A DNA stretch of 33,621 bases from Novosphingobium capsulatum (lineage in GTDB: Bacteria; Pseudomonadota; Alphaproteobacteria; Sphingomonadales; Sphingomonadaceae), in NCBI GenBank assembly GCA_015661825.1, contig DQVI01000150.1, positions 1 through 33,621 of the forward strand, read 5' to 3'. The translations under genes and the position numbers were made by a program. The notes below the pieces were generated by a model. It saw only the letters and a program-made list of their open reading frames with translations, was not told where the DNA came from and searched no databases. Below are positions 24,630-32,855 of this stretch, piece after piece (within the stretch, counting starts at the first letter, position 1; each line of letters opens with the position of its first letter).

Positions 24630-25082
24630 TCAGGCCTGAATAGTGGCCTTGCGGATCACGCCGGGCTTTGCCGGCGGCTCGCCCTTGGGCAGCGCGTCGA
24701 TGTGTTCCATGCCGCTCTCGACCTGGCCCCAGACGGTGTACTGGCGGTCGAGGAAGCGCGCGTCATCGAAGCAGATGAAGAACTGGCTGTTGGCCGAGTG
24801 CGGGTAGCTGGTGCGGGCCATCGAGCACACGCCGCGCACATGGGGCTCGGCGTTGAATTCGGCTTGCAGATCAGGCTTCTTCGAGCCGCCCATGCCGGTG
24901 CCGTCGGGGCAGCCACCCTGCGCCATGAAGCCGGGGATCACGCGGTGGAACTTCACACCGTCGTAAAAACCTTCCGAGGCCAGTTCCTTGATCCGCGCGA
25001 CGTGGCCGGGAGCCAGGTCGGGACGCAGCTTGATCACCACGTCGCCCGAATCGAGCGAGAGGACCAGTTTTTCTTCAGACAT
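24630..25082 (-). CDS. ppiB: Cyclophilin-type peptidyl-prolyl isomerase
   Basis: Cytoplasmic cyclophilin, 150 residues, with no signal peptide. Core motifs are GFYDGVKFHRVIPGFMAQGGCPDGTGMGGS (catalytic Arg in FHRVIPGFMAQGG), MARTSYPHSANSQFFI and QYTVWGQVESGMEHID. Trp in VWGQV is the cyclosporin-site position. The ATG at 25082 starts the normal sequence MSEEKLVL, with AAGGGAAG upstream; the frame extends upstream to 25238 but overlaps the mgtE promoter region. It diverges from mgtE. Confidence 0.94.
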   Translation of the reverse strand: MSEEKLVLSLDSGDVVIKLRPDLAPGHVARIKELASEGFYDGVKFHRVIPGFMAQGGCPDGTGMGGSKKPDLQAEFNAEPHVRGVCSMARTSYPHSANSQFFICFDDARFLDRQYTVWGQVESGMEHIDALPKGEPPAKPGVIRKATIQA

Positions 25083-25218
25083 CGAGAACTCTTCCCTTGG
25101 CAAAATATGGGGGCAAAGAATGCTCCCTGATATAGGGTGGTTTGCGGCAAAGTCACCTACCGCCGCATCGCTGCACTGCACCATTGCATTTGGCGCTTGA
25201 TCGCCTATCCCGGCCCGG

Positions 25219-26712
25219 ATGGACAATGGCGCGCCCACCGATCACGACAACCTGAACGCAACCGGCACCCTGCCCAAAATGGCGGCGGAACCGGGCCATG
25301 ACGATGCGCGCGCGGACCTTGCGCGTCCAGAGCCTTCACGCGTGTCTGACGAACTGGACGAGGAAGACAACACCTTGCGCCCCGCGTTCCTGCGCAAGGT
25401 CGTCGAAGCGCTCGACGCGGGCGATCAGGAAACCGTCTACAACCTCGTCGAGCCGCTCCACCCGGCCGACGTGGCCGACCTGTTCGAGCTGATCGGCCAC
25501 GACTATCGTGCCGCGCTCGCCCGCGCGATCAACGACCTGCTCGGTTCGGACGTGCTGGCCGAACTCAACGACTGGGTGCGCGACGACCTCGTCGAGGAAC
25601 TCGACCCCGACGAAGTGGCCGAACTGGCCGAGCAGATGGAGACGGACGACGCCGTCGCCCTGATCGAGGATCTGGACGAGGCCGACCAGCAGGCCGTTCT
25701 GGCCGAGATGGAGCCCGAAGACCGCGCAGCCATCGAAAGCGCGCTCTCCTTCCCCGAGGAATCGGCCGGCCGTCTGATGAGTCGCGACGTGATCGCGGTT
25801 CCCGAACACCTGAGCGTGGGCGACCTGATCGACTACCTGCGCCGCGACGACGATCTGGCGACCGAATTCTGGGAAGTCTTCGTCGTCGACGTCAAGCACC
25901 GCCCGGTCGGCACCTGCCAGCTCTCGTGGATCCTGCGCGCGCCGCGCGAAATCGCGCTGACCGACGTGATGAAGCGCGACCAGACGCTGATCCCGGTGAC
26001 GATGGACCAGGAAGAAGTCGCGCTGCGCTTCCAGAAATACGCGCTGATTTCCGCCGCCGTGGTCGATGAAAGCGGGCGTCTGGTCGGCCAGATCACCGTC
26101 GACGACGTTGTCCACATCATTCAGGAAGAAGCCAGCGAAGACATCCTGCGCCTTTCGGGCGCGGGCGACGGCGACATCAACGAGCCGATCTCGCTGACCG
26201 TGCGCACGCGCCTGTCGTGGCTGGTGGTCAATCTGGGGACGGCGATCCTGGCCTCCTCGGTGGTCGGCCTGTTCCAGAACGCCATCGCCCATTTCGCGCT
26301 GCTGGCGGTGCTGATGCCGATCGTCTCGGGCATGGGCGGCAATGCGGGCACGCAGACCCTTGCGGTGGTCGTGCGCGCCATCGCCACCAACCAGCTGACC
26401 AGTTCGAACACCTGGTGGATGATCATGCGCGAGCTGCGCATCGCGCTGACCAACGGCCTTTCGCTTGGCCTGCTGATCGGCACGGGCACCGGGCTCATCT
26501 TCGGCAACCCGCATCTGGGCATGGTGATCGCCGCGGCGATGATCATCAACAATCTGGTGGCGGGCCTTGCGGGCATCCTCGTTCCGGTCGGGCTCGACCG
26601 TCTGCGCGTGGACCCGGCGGTCTCCTCGGCCGTTTTCGTGACGACCGCGACCGACACGATGGGCTTCTTCTCGTTCCTCGGGCTGGCCGTGGTCACCGGC
26701 CTCACCTCCTGA
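25219..26712 (+). CDS. mgtE: Magnesium transporter MgtE
   Basis: Mg2+-gated inner-membrane Mg2+ channel, 497 residues. An acidic N-terminal extension (1-50) precedes the MgtE N domain (about 55-165, rich in Asp/Glu helices such as LDPDEVAELAEQMETDDAVALIEDLDEADQQ), two CBS domains (about 185-305) and five membrane segments (about 330-497). The pore motif MGGNAGTQTLAVVVRAIA is intact. The ATG at 25219 has no clear Shine-Dalgarno sequence. The leader is too short for an M-box or other Mg2+ riboswitch, so regulation is probably by the protein itself. The DUF1489 gene follows after 20 bases. corC, another Mg-related gene, is elsewhere in the window. Confidence 0.95.
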   Translation: MDNGAPTDHDNLNATGTLPKMAAEPGHDDARADLARPEPSRVSDELDEEDNTLRPAFLRKVVEALDAGDQETVYNLVEPLHPADVADLFELIGHDYRAALARAINDLLGSDVLAELNDWVRDDLVEELDPDEVAELAEQMETDDAVALIEDLDEADQQAVLAEMEPEDRAAIESALSFPEESAGRLMSRDVIAVPEHLSVGDLIDYLRRDDDLATEFWEVFVVDVKHRPVGTCQLSWILRAPREIALTDVMKRDQTLIPVTMDQEEVALRFQKYALISAAVVDESGRLVGQITVDDVVHIIQEEASEDILRLSGAGDGDINEPISLTVRTRLSWLVVNLGTAILASSVVGLFQNAIAHFALLAVLMPIVSGMGGNAGTQTLAVVVRAIATNQLTSSNTWWMIMRELRIALTNGLSLGLLIGTGTGLIFGNPHLGMVIAAAMIINNLVAGLAGILVPVGLDRLRVDPAVSSAVFVTTATDTMGFFSFLGLAVVTGLTS

Positions 26713-26732
26713 CCCGACGGAACCTGCCTCCC

Positions 26733-27137
26733 ATGCCCCTCAACATGACCAAAGTGGCCTATGGCGCGCAGTCGCTGGCCGAAGTGCACGACTGGTTCGC
26801 CCCCGATGGCCGCCATGGCGAAGGCGTCGCCCGCCTGACCACGCGCAACTGCCCGCGCCGCCATGCCGAGATGATCGGCGGCTCGCTGTTCTGGATCCTC
26901 AAGCACCAGCTGGTCGCCCGCTCGGAAATCCTCGGTTTCGAGGAAGCCGAAGGCGGACGCACCGCCATCCTGATCTCCACCCGCCTGATCGATGTCGTCC
27001 CCTGCCCACGCCGCGCCCATCAGGGCTGGCGCTATCTCGAAGAGGCCGATGCCCCTGCCGATCTGGATGAAGGGCAGGAGGGCGACATCCTCCCCCCCGA
27101 CGTGGCCGGAGAACTCGCCCGGCTGGGTCTGGTCTAG
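26733..27137 (+). CDS. DUF1489 family protein
   Basis: A 134-residue protein of the DUF1489 family, found mainly in alphaproteobacteria; function unknown. It begins MPLNMTKVAYGA and contains TRNCPRRHAEMIGGSLFWILKHQLVARSEILG-like core, then a basic PCPRRAHQGWRYLE segment and an acidic C-terminus. The region is predicted soluble. The ATG at 26733 follows mgtE by 20 bases, so the two are likely cotranscribed. Its TAG shares the four bases CTAG with the nudC stop on the opposite strand. Confidence 0.85.
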   Translation: MPLNMTKVAYGAQSLAEVHDWFAPDGRHGEGVARLTTRNCPRRHAEMIGGSLFWILKHQLVARSEILGFEEAEGGRTAILISTRLIDVVPCPRRAHQGWRYLEEADAPADLDEGQEGDILPPDVAGELARLGLV

Positions 27138-28075
27138 ACAGAAACAGCCTGCTCCATCCACCATTCGAGCAGATGCCGCGCCACCGCGCTGGGCGGGGGA
27201 ACCTCGAACAGCGCATCGCTCGCCCCCGCCAGCGCGGCGGCCACTTGCGCACGGGTGAACCACTGCGCATCCTCAAGCTCGTTGGCGTCGATGGCAATCG
27301 CCCGGTCGTCGGCCAGCGCATGGCAGGCGATCATCAGCGACGAGGGATAGGGCCAGGGCTGGCTCGCCACATAGCGCACATCGCGCACGCGCACGCCCGC
27401 TTCCTCGAAAACCTCGCGTGCGACGGCCTCTTCCATCGTCTCCCCCGGCTCGACGAACCCGGCCAGCGCCGAATAGCGCCCGGCAGGAAAACGCGGCTGG
27501 CGCCCGAGCAGAAGGCACCCGTCATGCTCGACCAGCATGATCGTGACGGGATCGACACGCGGAAAATGATCGGCCCCGCAAGCCTCGTTGACGCAGGAGC
27601 GCTGCCAGCCGCCCTTGGCCAGCCGCGTCGCGCTGCCACAGCGCGCACAGAAGCGGTGCCGCGCGTGCCAGTCGACCAGACTGCGCGCCCCGCCATAGAT
27701 CGCCAGATCAGCCGCAGGCATGGCGTCGAGCAGGCGGCGCAAGTCGGCAGCGGCAGGCGCCGTGCTGCCCGCAAGATCGGCCACGACCGGCGCGAAATGC
27801 CCGTGCCCCTGCGCGTCGAGCCCGAGGAAGATCAGCTCGGCCCCCTGCGGGCCTCCCGGCATATCCGAAAGGGGAACCCAGACCAGACCGCCCGTATCCG
27901 AAAAGACCGGCGCCAGCCCGTCGAGCCGCAAAAGCCGTGCGCCCTCCCCGGCCATGACCGCCGCCAGCCGGGCAGGATCGCCGCGCACCGCATCGGCCCG
28001 GTCGAGCGGGCTGGCCGAATAGGCGATGGGAGAATGGGAGCGGCGGCGCGAAAGCAGGGCAGAATCGGTCGTCAT
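27134..28075 (-). CDS. nudC: NAD(+) diphosphatase / NAD-cap hydrolase NudC
   Basis: NUDIX enzyme cleaving NAD(H) and removing NAD caps from RNA, 313 residues. The N-terminal domain is followed by a zinc ribbon with CARCGS and CVNEACG, then the Nudix box GFVEPGETMEEAVAREVFEEAGV and the NudC signature SQPWPYPSS. The ATG at 28075 overlaps the stop of the upstream serine hydrolase (ATGA), so the two are coupled. Its stop shares CTAG with the convergent DUF1489 gene, leaving no space for a terminator. It is the last gene of mutY-hydrolase-nudC; mutY and nudC both deal with damaged or modified nucleotides, but this may be coincidence. Confidence 0.95.
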   Translation of the reverse strand: MTTDSALLSRRRSHSPIAYSASPLDRADAVRGDPARLAAVMAGEGARLLRLDGLAPVFSDTGGLVWVPLSDMPGGPQGAELIFLGLDAQGHGHFAPVVADLAGSTAPAAADLRRLLDAMPAADLAIYGGARSLVDWHARHRFCARCGSATRLAKGGWQRSCVNEACGADHFPRVDPVTIMLVEHDGCLLLGRQPRFPAGRYSALAGFVEPGETMEEAVAREVFEEAGVRVRDVRYVASQPWPYPSSLMIACHALADDRAIAIDANELEDAQWFTRAQVAAALAGASDALFEVPPPSAVARHLLEWWMEQAVSV

Positions 28076-29391
28076 GCGGGAACCTTGTTTTGCAACAACA
28101 GCCGCGCGCGCACATCGCTGCGCACGGCCTGCGGAAAATCCTTTTCGAACGGATAGGTCATGGCGGGCATATATTGCGTGAACAGCCCCCCGCGCACGCC
28201 GCCCGGCTTGCTGATGAAGCCCAGCGTGCCCGCCGCGCCCGACCAGCCATAGGTGCCCGCCTCTGCGCCCAGGCCGACACGCCCCCCCGCGCCAAAGCCA
28301 TGGCCCGCAATCCATGTGCCCGCCGTCGTCGCGCCGGGCGGCAGGAGGTTGCTGGTCCCCAGCGCGACCGCGCGCGCGCCCATGACCCGCTTGCCCGCAA
28401 AGACCCCGCCACCCAGCAGCATGGTCAAAAAGCGGTCGTAATCGCGCGGCGAACTGATCAGCCCGGCCCCGCCAAAGGGAAACGGCGGCGGATCGCGGTA
28501 AATCGAGTTCACCGCCCCGTCGATGGGCAGCAGGCGCCCGTCGAAGATCAGGTAATTGCTGGTGAACCGTTCGACATCGCGGTCGGCCAGTTCGAACGCA
28601 GTGCTCGTCATGCCCAGCGGATCGAACAGGCGTTCCTGAAGGAAACCCGCAAAATCGCGCCCCGAGGCCAGCTCGATCACGCGGCCCAGCAGATCGAGCC
28701 CGACCGAATAGGACCAGCGCGTGCCCGGCTGATAGACCAGCGGCAGGCCGGCCAGCCGGTCGGCAAAGGCGGCAAGGCTGGGCGCAATCGGCGCGCTGGC
28801 AAAGAACGGCAGCTTCACCCGGCTGACCCGCAAGGGCACGATCCCCGCATCGAGATAGGCCTGCCGGATCGGCCCGGACTGGATGATCGTATAGCCGAGC
28901 CCGGCGGTATGAGTGAGCAGGTTGCGCACGGTGATCTGCGCCGTGGCGGGCACCACCTTGTCGACGGGCCCGGCCGGATCGGCCAGAACCTTCATATGGG
29001 CAAAGCCGGGCAGGAAATCGGCAATCGGCTGGTCGAGGCCGAGCTTGCCCTCGTCGATCAGCATCATCGCGGCCATGCCGGTGATCGGCTTGGTCATCGA
29101 ATAGATGCGGAACAGGTTGTCGAGGCCAAGGCCCCGCCGGTCGCCGCGCGTCGCCACCCCGCGCGCGACCATTTCGGGCGGAGCGCTGCCCCAGCCCAGC
29201 GTCGCCACCGCGCCAACCAGACGCCCGGAATCGACATAGTCATCGACCAGCGCCGAAACCGCAGGCAAGCGCGGATCGGCAGGGCTGGCATGGGCCAGGC
29301 AGCGCAACAGCACCGCCCCGCCGACCACCCCGGCCCCGCCCAGCACGCCGCGCCTATTCCAGCCCTGCACTTGCGATTCGCGATCCTGCAT
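28072..29391 (-). CDS. Exported serine hydrolase of the class C beta-lactamase family
   Basis: A 439-residue penicillin-binding-protein-like serine hydrolase (EstB/class C beta-lactamase fold). N-terminal RR at 13-14 (NRRGVLGGAG) followed by a hydrophobic stretch suggests a Tat-type signal. The catalytic S-x-x-K is S98-M-T-K101 (FRIYSMTKPITG); the second motif is YSVG (RWSYSVGLDLL) where true lactamases have YxN, so it is more likely an esterase or peptidase. GHGFGAGG is near the third-motif position. I use the ATG at 29391 with AAAGGA upstream; a TTG at 29394 is adjacent. It follows mutY by 15 bases and overlaps nudC. Confidence 0.88.
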   Translation of the reverse strand: MQDRESQVQGWNRRGVLGGAGVVGGAVLLRCLAHASPADPRLPAVSALVDDYVDSGRLVGAVATLGWGSAPPEMVARGVATRGDRRGLGLDNLFRIYSMTKPITGMAAMMLIDEGKLGLDQPIADFLPGFAHMKVLADPAGPVDKVVPATAQITVRNLLTHTAGLGYTIIQSGPIRQAYLDAGIVPLRVSRVKLPFFASAPIAPSLAAFADRLAGLPLVYQPGTRWSYSVGLDLLGRVIELASGRDFAGFLQERLFDPLGMTSTAFELADRDVERFTSNYLIFDGRLLPIDGAVNSIYRDPPPFPFGGAGLISSPRDYDRFLTMLLGGGVFAGKRVMGARAVALGTSNLLPPGATTAGTWIAGHGFGAGGRVGLGAEAGTYGWSGAAGTLGFISKPGGVRGGLFTQYMPAMTYPFEKDFPQAVRSDVRARLLLQNKVPA

Positions 29392-29406
29392 CAAACCGGC
29401 ATCCTT

Positions 29407-30561
29407 TCAGGCCAGCACCAGTTGCGCCGCCTTGGCAAAGACCGTGGGCAGCCCGGCGTCCGCGATCCGCGCGCGCGGCCACCACTGCGCATCGTCCCCG
29501 AGCATGGCTGACACCCTACAATCCGGATCGCCAACGGCCACCACCAAATGAAGTTCCAGATCGAAATGGGTGAACCCGTGGCGGACAACCCCGCCCGCCT
29601 GCCAGTCGGCCTGTGCAACCCCGAGGGGCGCGCAGACCGCAGGAGGCGCGCCATGGCCATCGGCCCGCGCACTCCAGCCATCGTCGGGCAAGGCACGCAT
29701 CCCCCCCAGCATGCCCTTGCCCGGACGGGTGACGAGCAGGACTTCGACCTCGCCGTCGGCCCCCGTCCGCTCGATCCAGAACGCGCGCCCCTGCCGCACG
29801 GGCTTGGTCTTTTTCGGCGCCTTGACCGGGAGCCTTTCGGGGTTGCCCGTGGCCCGCGCGCGGCACAGCTTTTCCAGCGGGCAGAGCAGGCAGCGCGGCG
29901 CCCTGACCGTGCAGATGGTTGCGCCAAGGTCCATCATCGCCTGCGCGAAATCGCCCGCGCGGGTGGCCGGGGTCACGCTGTCGGTCGCCGCGCGGATCGC
30001 GCTGCGTGCGCCGGGCAAGGGCTCCTCGATGGCAAAGAGCCGCGCGATCACCCGCTCGACATTGGCATCGACCACCACCGCCCGCCGCCCGAAGGCAATC
30101 GCGGCCACCGCCGCTGCGGTATAGGCGCCAAGGCCGGGCAGCGCGCGCAAGCCCTCCTCGCTGTCGGGAAAGGCCCCCAGCGCCGCCACCGCCCGCGCGC
30201 AGGCCACCAGATTGCGCGCGCGGGCATAATAGCCCAGCCCCGCCCACGCAGCCATGACGTGTGCCTCGTCGGCGGCAGCCAGTGCCCCGACCGTCGGCCA
30301 TGCGCTGGTGAACTTTTCGAAATAGGGGACAACAGCGGCCACTGTCGTCTGCTGGAGCATCACTTCGGACAGCCAGACCCGATAGGGATCGGGCAAGGGC
30401 GCTTTTCCAAGCGGATCGGGCCGATGCCGCCAGGGCAAATGCCGGGCATGGACATCGTACCAAGCCAGCAGGGCCTGCGCGACGCCCGCCCCATCATTGG
30501 CCTCCATGCCGGAGGGGGGAAAATCGTGAACATGATCGTCAACATGGGTGCTGGCTTGCAT
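29407..30561 (-). CDS. mutY: A/G-specific adenine glycosylase MutY
   Basis: Base-excision repair glycosylase that removes adenine opposite 8-oxoguanine, 384 residues. The catalytic glutamate is in VWLSEVMLQQTTV; the HhH motif is LPGLGAYTAAAVAAIAFG and the catalytic aspartate in VVVDANVERVIARLF. The 4Fe-4S ligands fit C-x6-C-x2-C-x5-C (CTVRAPRCLLCPLEKLC). A C-terminal NUDIX-like lesion-recognition domain covers about 230-380. The start is uncertain: ATG at 30561 or 30507; neither has a clear ribosome-binding site. Its 5' end faces that of the DUF721 gene, only 29 bases away if both upstream starts are right. The serine hydrolase and nudC follow. Confidence 0.94.
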   Translation of the reverse strand: MQASTHVDDHVHDFPPSGMEANDGAGVAQALLAWYDVHARHLPWRHRPDPLGKAPLPDPYRVWLSEVMLQQTTVAAVVPYFEKFTSAWPTVGALAAADEAHVMAAWAGLGYYARARNLVACARAVAALGAFPDSEEGLRALPGLGAYTAAAVAAIAFGRRAVVVDANVERVIARLFAIEEPLPGARSAIRAATDSVTPATRAGDFAQAMMDLGATICTVRAPRCLLCPLEKLCRARATGNPERLPVKAPKKTKPVRQGRAFWIERTGADGEVEVLLVTRPGKGMLGGMRALPDDGWSARADGHGAPPAVCAPLGVAQADWQAGGVVRHGFTHFDLELHLVVAVGDPDCRVSAMLGDDAQWWPRARIADAGLPTVFAKAAQLVLA

Positions 30562-30590
30562 GGCGCCGCTATGGCATGGCTTGGCCCACA

Positions 30591-31211
30591 ATGGAAAGCG
30601 ATCCGCCCAAACCCAGTCGTGCCCACCCCAATCGTGCCGCTCCCAATCGCGCGCAAAAGGCCAAGGCCAGCACAGGCAGCGACGCAGGGCGCACGTTCGA
30701 ACGCCCGCGCGGGGGCGATGCGCGCCAGATTTCCGATCTCATGCCCGCCATCGGGCGCACCGCGTTCCGCCGCTTCGGCTTCGTGCAAAGCTCGGTCGTC
30801 TCGCGCTGGCCCGAGATCATCGGGGCGGCCCATGCGCGCCATTGCCTGCCCGAATCGATCCGCTTCGCGCCGGGCGAAAAGGCCGACGGGGTGCTCCATC
30901 TGGTCGTCACCCCGGCCCACGCCCCGCTGATCCAGCATGTGATCCCCGAGATCATGGAGCGGGTGAACCGCTTCTTCGGCTATCGCGCGGTCGCCCGCGT
31001 CAAGCTGCGTCAAGGCGTGGTTCAGGCACGGCAAGCCACCGGTCCCAAGCCACTCGCGCCGCCCTCGCTCAAGCCGATCCCGATGGAACTGGGGGACAGT
31101 CTGCGCGACATCGGCGATCCGGAACTGCGCGCGGTGCTCGAATCGCTGGCCCGCTCGCTGGGCGAAGCGAGTGCGCGCGAAGAAACGAAGAACAGGGATG
31201 GACAGAAGTGA
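30591..31211 (+). CDS. DUF721 (DciA-like) protein
   Basis: A 206-residue DUF721 protein, the family that includes DciA, which helps load the replicative helicase DnaB. A basic, Pro/Ala-rich N-terminus (about 1-45) precedes the KH-like core (about 48-145: SRWPEIIGAAHARHCLPESIRF, LHLVVTPAHAPLIQHVIPEIMERVNRFFGYRAVARVKLRQG); the last third is a low-complexity and helical tail. I start at the ATG at 30591; 30576 is an alternative. Its stop overlaps the next gene (GTGA at 31208-31211). The adjacency to mutY and smc fits a chromosome-maintenance neighbourhood, but I infer function only from the family. Confidence 0.87.
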   Translation: MESDPPKPSRAHPNRAAPNRAQKAKASTGSDAGRTFERPRGGDARQISDLMPAIGRTAFRRFGFVQSSVVSRWPEIIGAAHARHCLPESIRFAPGEKADGVLHLVVTPAHAPLIQHVIPEIMERVNRFFGYRAVARVKLRQGVVQARQATGPKPLAPPSLKPIPMELGDSLRDIGDPELRAVLESLARSLGEASAREETKNRDGQK

Positions 31212-31972
31212 TCAGACCTTTGCGTAACCTTGTTGCCGTTCTGGCCGCCCTGACCGGGCTGGCCCTGGCATCGGGCCCGGCCCTGGCCGCCCCCGTCCAG
31301 AAAGCTGCCCCGGCGGCGGCCCCGGTGGCGACCAAGTCGCTGGCGCCCGCTTCTGCGCACAACTGGAACCAGACCATCGTGCGCACGCCGCGCGACAGCT
31401 ACCTGCTCGGCAACCCGGACGGCCAGATCAAGCTGGTCGAATATGTCAGCTATACCTGCCCCCATTGCGCCCATTTCACCCAGGAATCCGACGCCCAATT
31501 GCGTCTGGGCATGATCGGGCCGGGCAAGGGCTCGATCGAGGTGCGCAACTTCGTGCGCGACCCGGTCGACCTGACCGTGGCCCTGCTCACCCACTGCGTG
31601 CCCACGAAGGCCTTCTGGCCCACCCATGTCATGTTCCTGACCCGCCAGCCGGACTGGATCGGCCTTGAAGCCACCGCCACCAATGCCCAGCGCCAGCGCT
31701 GGACCACGGGCCCGCTCGCCAGCCGCACCCGCGCCATTGCCAGCGATTTCAAGTTCTACGACATGATCGCCACGCGCGGGATCGACCGCCCCGCCGCCGA
31801 CCGCTGCCTGGCCGACGAGGCGCTGGCCACCCGCCTTGCCGCCGCCACCAAGGAAGCCGAAGAAAAGGACTATGTCCAGGGCACGCCCTCGTTCGTGCTC
31901 AACGGCCTGCCGCTGGCCGGAACCGCCAGCTGGGCCGCGCTCAAGCCCCAGATCGAAGCCCGCATGAACTGA
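31208..31972 (+). CDS. DsbA-family thioredoxin-fold protein, exported
   Basis: Periplasmic thiol oxidoreductase-like protein of 254 residues. The GTG at 31208 overlaps the DUF721 stop and has AGGGA upstream. A signal peptide covers about residues 1-28 (ends ALA); a Pro/Ala linker follows to about 50. The active site is C84-P-H-C87 (SYTCPHC), and the cis-proline motif is GTPSF. RNFVRDPVDLTVALLTHC is shared with the next gene. CPHC is the same active site as E. coli DsbA, which oxidizes substrates, so oxidant or isomerase function is likely. No DsbB is in the window. Confidence 0.92.
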   Translation: MIRPLRNLVAVLAALTGLALASGPALAAPVQKAAPAAAPVATKSLAPASAHNWNQTIVRTPRDSYLLGNPDGQIKLVEYVSYTCPHCAHFTQESDAQLRLGMIGPGKGSIEVRNFVRDPVDLTVALLTHCVPTKAFWPTHVMFLTRQPDWIGLEATATNAQRQRWTTGPLASRTRAIASDFKFYDMIATRGIDRPAADRCLADEALATRLAAATKEAEEKDYVQGTPSFVLNGLPLAGTASWAALKPQIEARMN

Positions 31973-32045
31973 CGCGGAAGGGCCAAAACCCCTTTTCGTG
32001 CATGTGTGCCACAACCGACCATTCCAGAGACGGAACACCCCAGCC

Positions 32046-32798
32046 ATGAAGCTTGCCTCCGCCCGCATCGCGCTGCTCGCCCTGCCGCTCGCGCTCAACC
32101 TTGCCGCCTGCAAGAAGAGCGATGACACCGCTACCGGAACCGCGAGCGAAAGCGCCGCCACCCTGCCCAACGTGCCCGCCCCCGCTGGCAAGGCCTGGGC
32201 CGACGTGGTCAGCAAGACCGCCGATGGCGGCTATGTGATGGGCAACCCCGATGCGGCGATCAAGGTCATCGAATTCGGCTCGCTCACCTGCCCGCACTGC
32301 GGCGAATTTGCCGAAAAAGGCTTCCCCAGGCTGCGCGAAAGCTACATCGCCTCGGGCCGCGTGAGCCTCGAATTCCGCAACTTCGTGCGCGATCCGTTCG
32401 ATACCACGATGGCCATGCTCACCCAGTGCGGCACGCCCGACACGTTCTATGCGCTGACCGAGCAGGTCTATTCCAACCAGAAGGACCTGTTCGCCAAGCT
32501 CCAGCCCGCCGCCACGGCGATCCAGTCGGGCAGCACCCCGCCCGACAAGCTGTTCACCGTGCTGGCCGACAAGGGCGGGCTGATCGACTTCTTCGGCGCG
32601 CGCGGCATCTCGCGCGATCAGGCGCTGGCGTGCCTGGCCAAGACCGACGCCGCCAAGACGCTCGCCGCCAATACCCAGTCCTGGGAAGACAAGTACAACA
32701 TTTCGGGCACCCCGACTTTCCTCGTCAACGGCAAGAATGTCGACGTGGCGACCTGGGAACAGCTCGAACCCATTTTGCAGCGCGCTGGCGCGCGCTGA
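32046..32798 (+). CDS. DsbA-family lipoprotein
   Basis: Second DsbA-type protein, 250 residues, paralogous to the one just upstream. It has a lipobox LNLAAC with C22 as the acylated cysteine, so it is membrane-tethered on the periplasmic side, unlike its neighbour. After a Ser/Thr/Ala linker (about 25-50), the active site is C82-P-H-C85, and the cis-proline motif is GTPTF. Shared blocks with the neighbour include GNPDAAIK, RNFVRDPFDTTMAMLTQC. The ATG at 32046 starts the signal peptide; an upstream ATG at 31998 would place it inside the protein. The 73-base gap to the first copy suggests one transcript. Confidence 0.93.
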   Translation: MKLASARIALLALPLALNLAACKKSDDTATGTASESAATLPNVPAPAGKAWADVVSKTADGGYVMGNPDAAIKVIEFGSLTCPHCGEFAEKGFPRLRESYIASGRVSLEFRNFVRDPFDTTMAMLTQCGTPDTFYALTEQVYSNQKDLFAKLQPAATAIQSGSTPPDKLFTVLADKGGLIDFFGARGISRDQALACLAKTDAAKTLAANTQSWEDKYNISGTPTFLVNGKNVDVATWEQLEPILQRAGAR

Positions 32799-32816
32799 TC
32801 TGAAGCGGAATGTGGG

Positions 32817-32836
32817 GGCGCCGTGGGGGCGGCGCC
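32817..32836 (+). terminator. Hairpin between the DsbA-like lipoprotein gene and smc
   Basis: GGCGCC (32817-32822) and GGCGCC (32831-32836) form a 6-bp stem with an 8-base G-rich loop, followed by TCTCTTT. It is a weak terminator, or an attenuator before smc 20 bases on. Confidence 0.35.
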
Positions 32837-32855
32837 TCTCTTTCGGGGGGTGGCC

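Noticed and set aside
25083-25218. Magnesium riboswitch upstream of mgtE
   Set aside because: The 136-base divergent interval must hold both ppiB and mgtE promoters, and no M-box-like or long structured leader was recognised.
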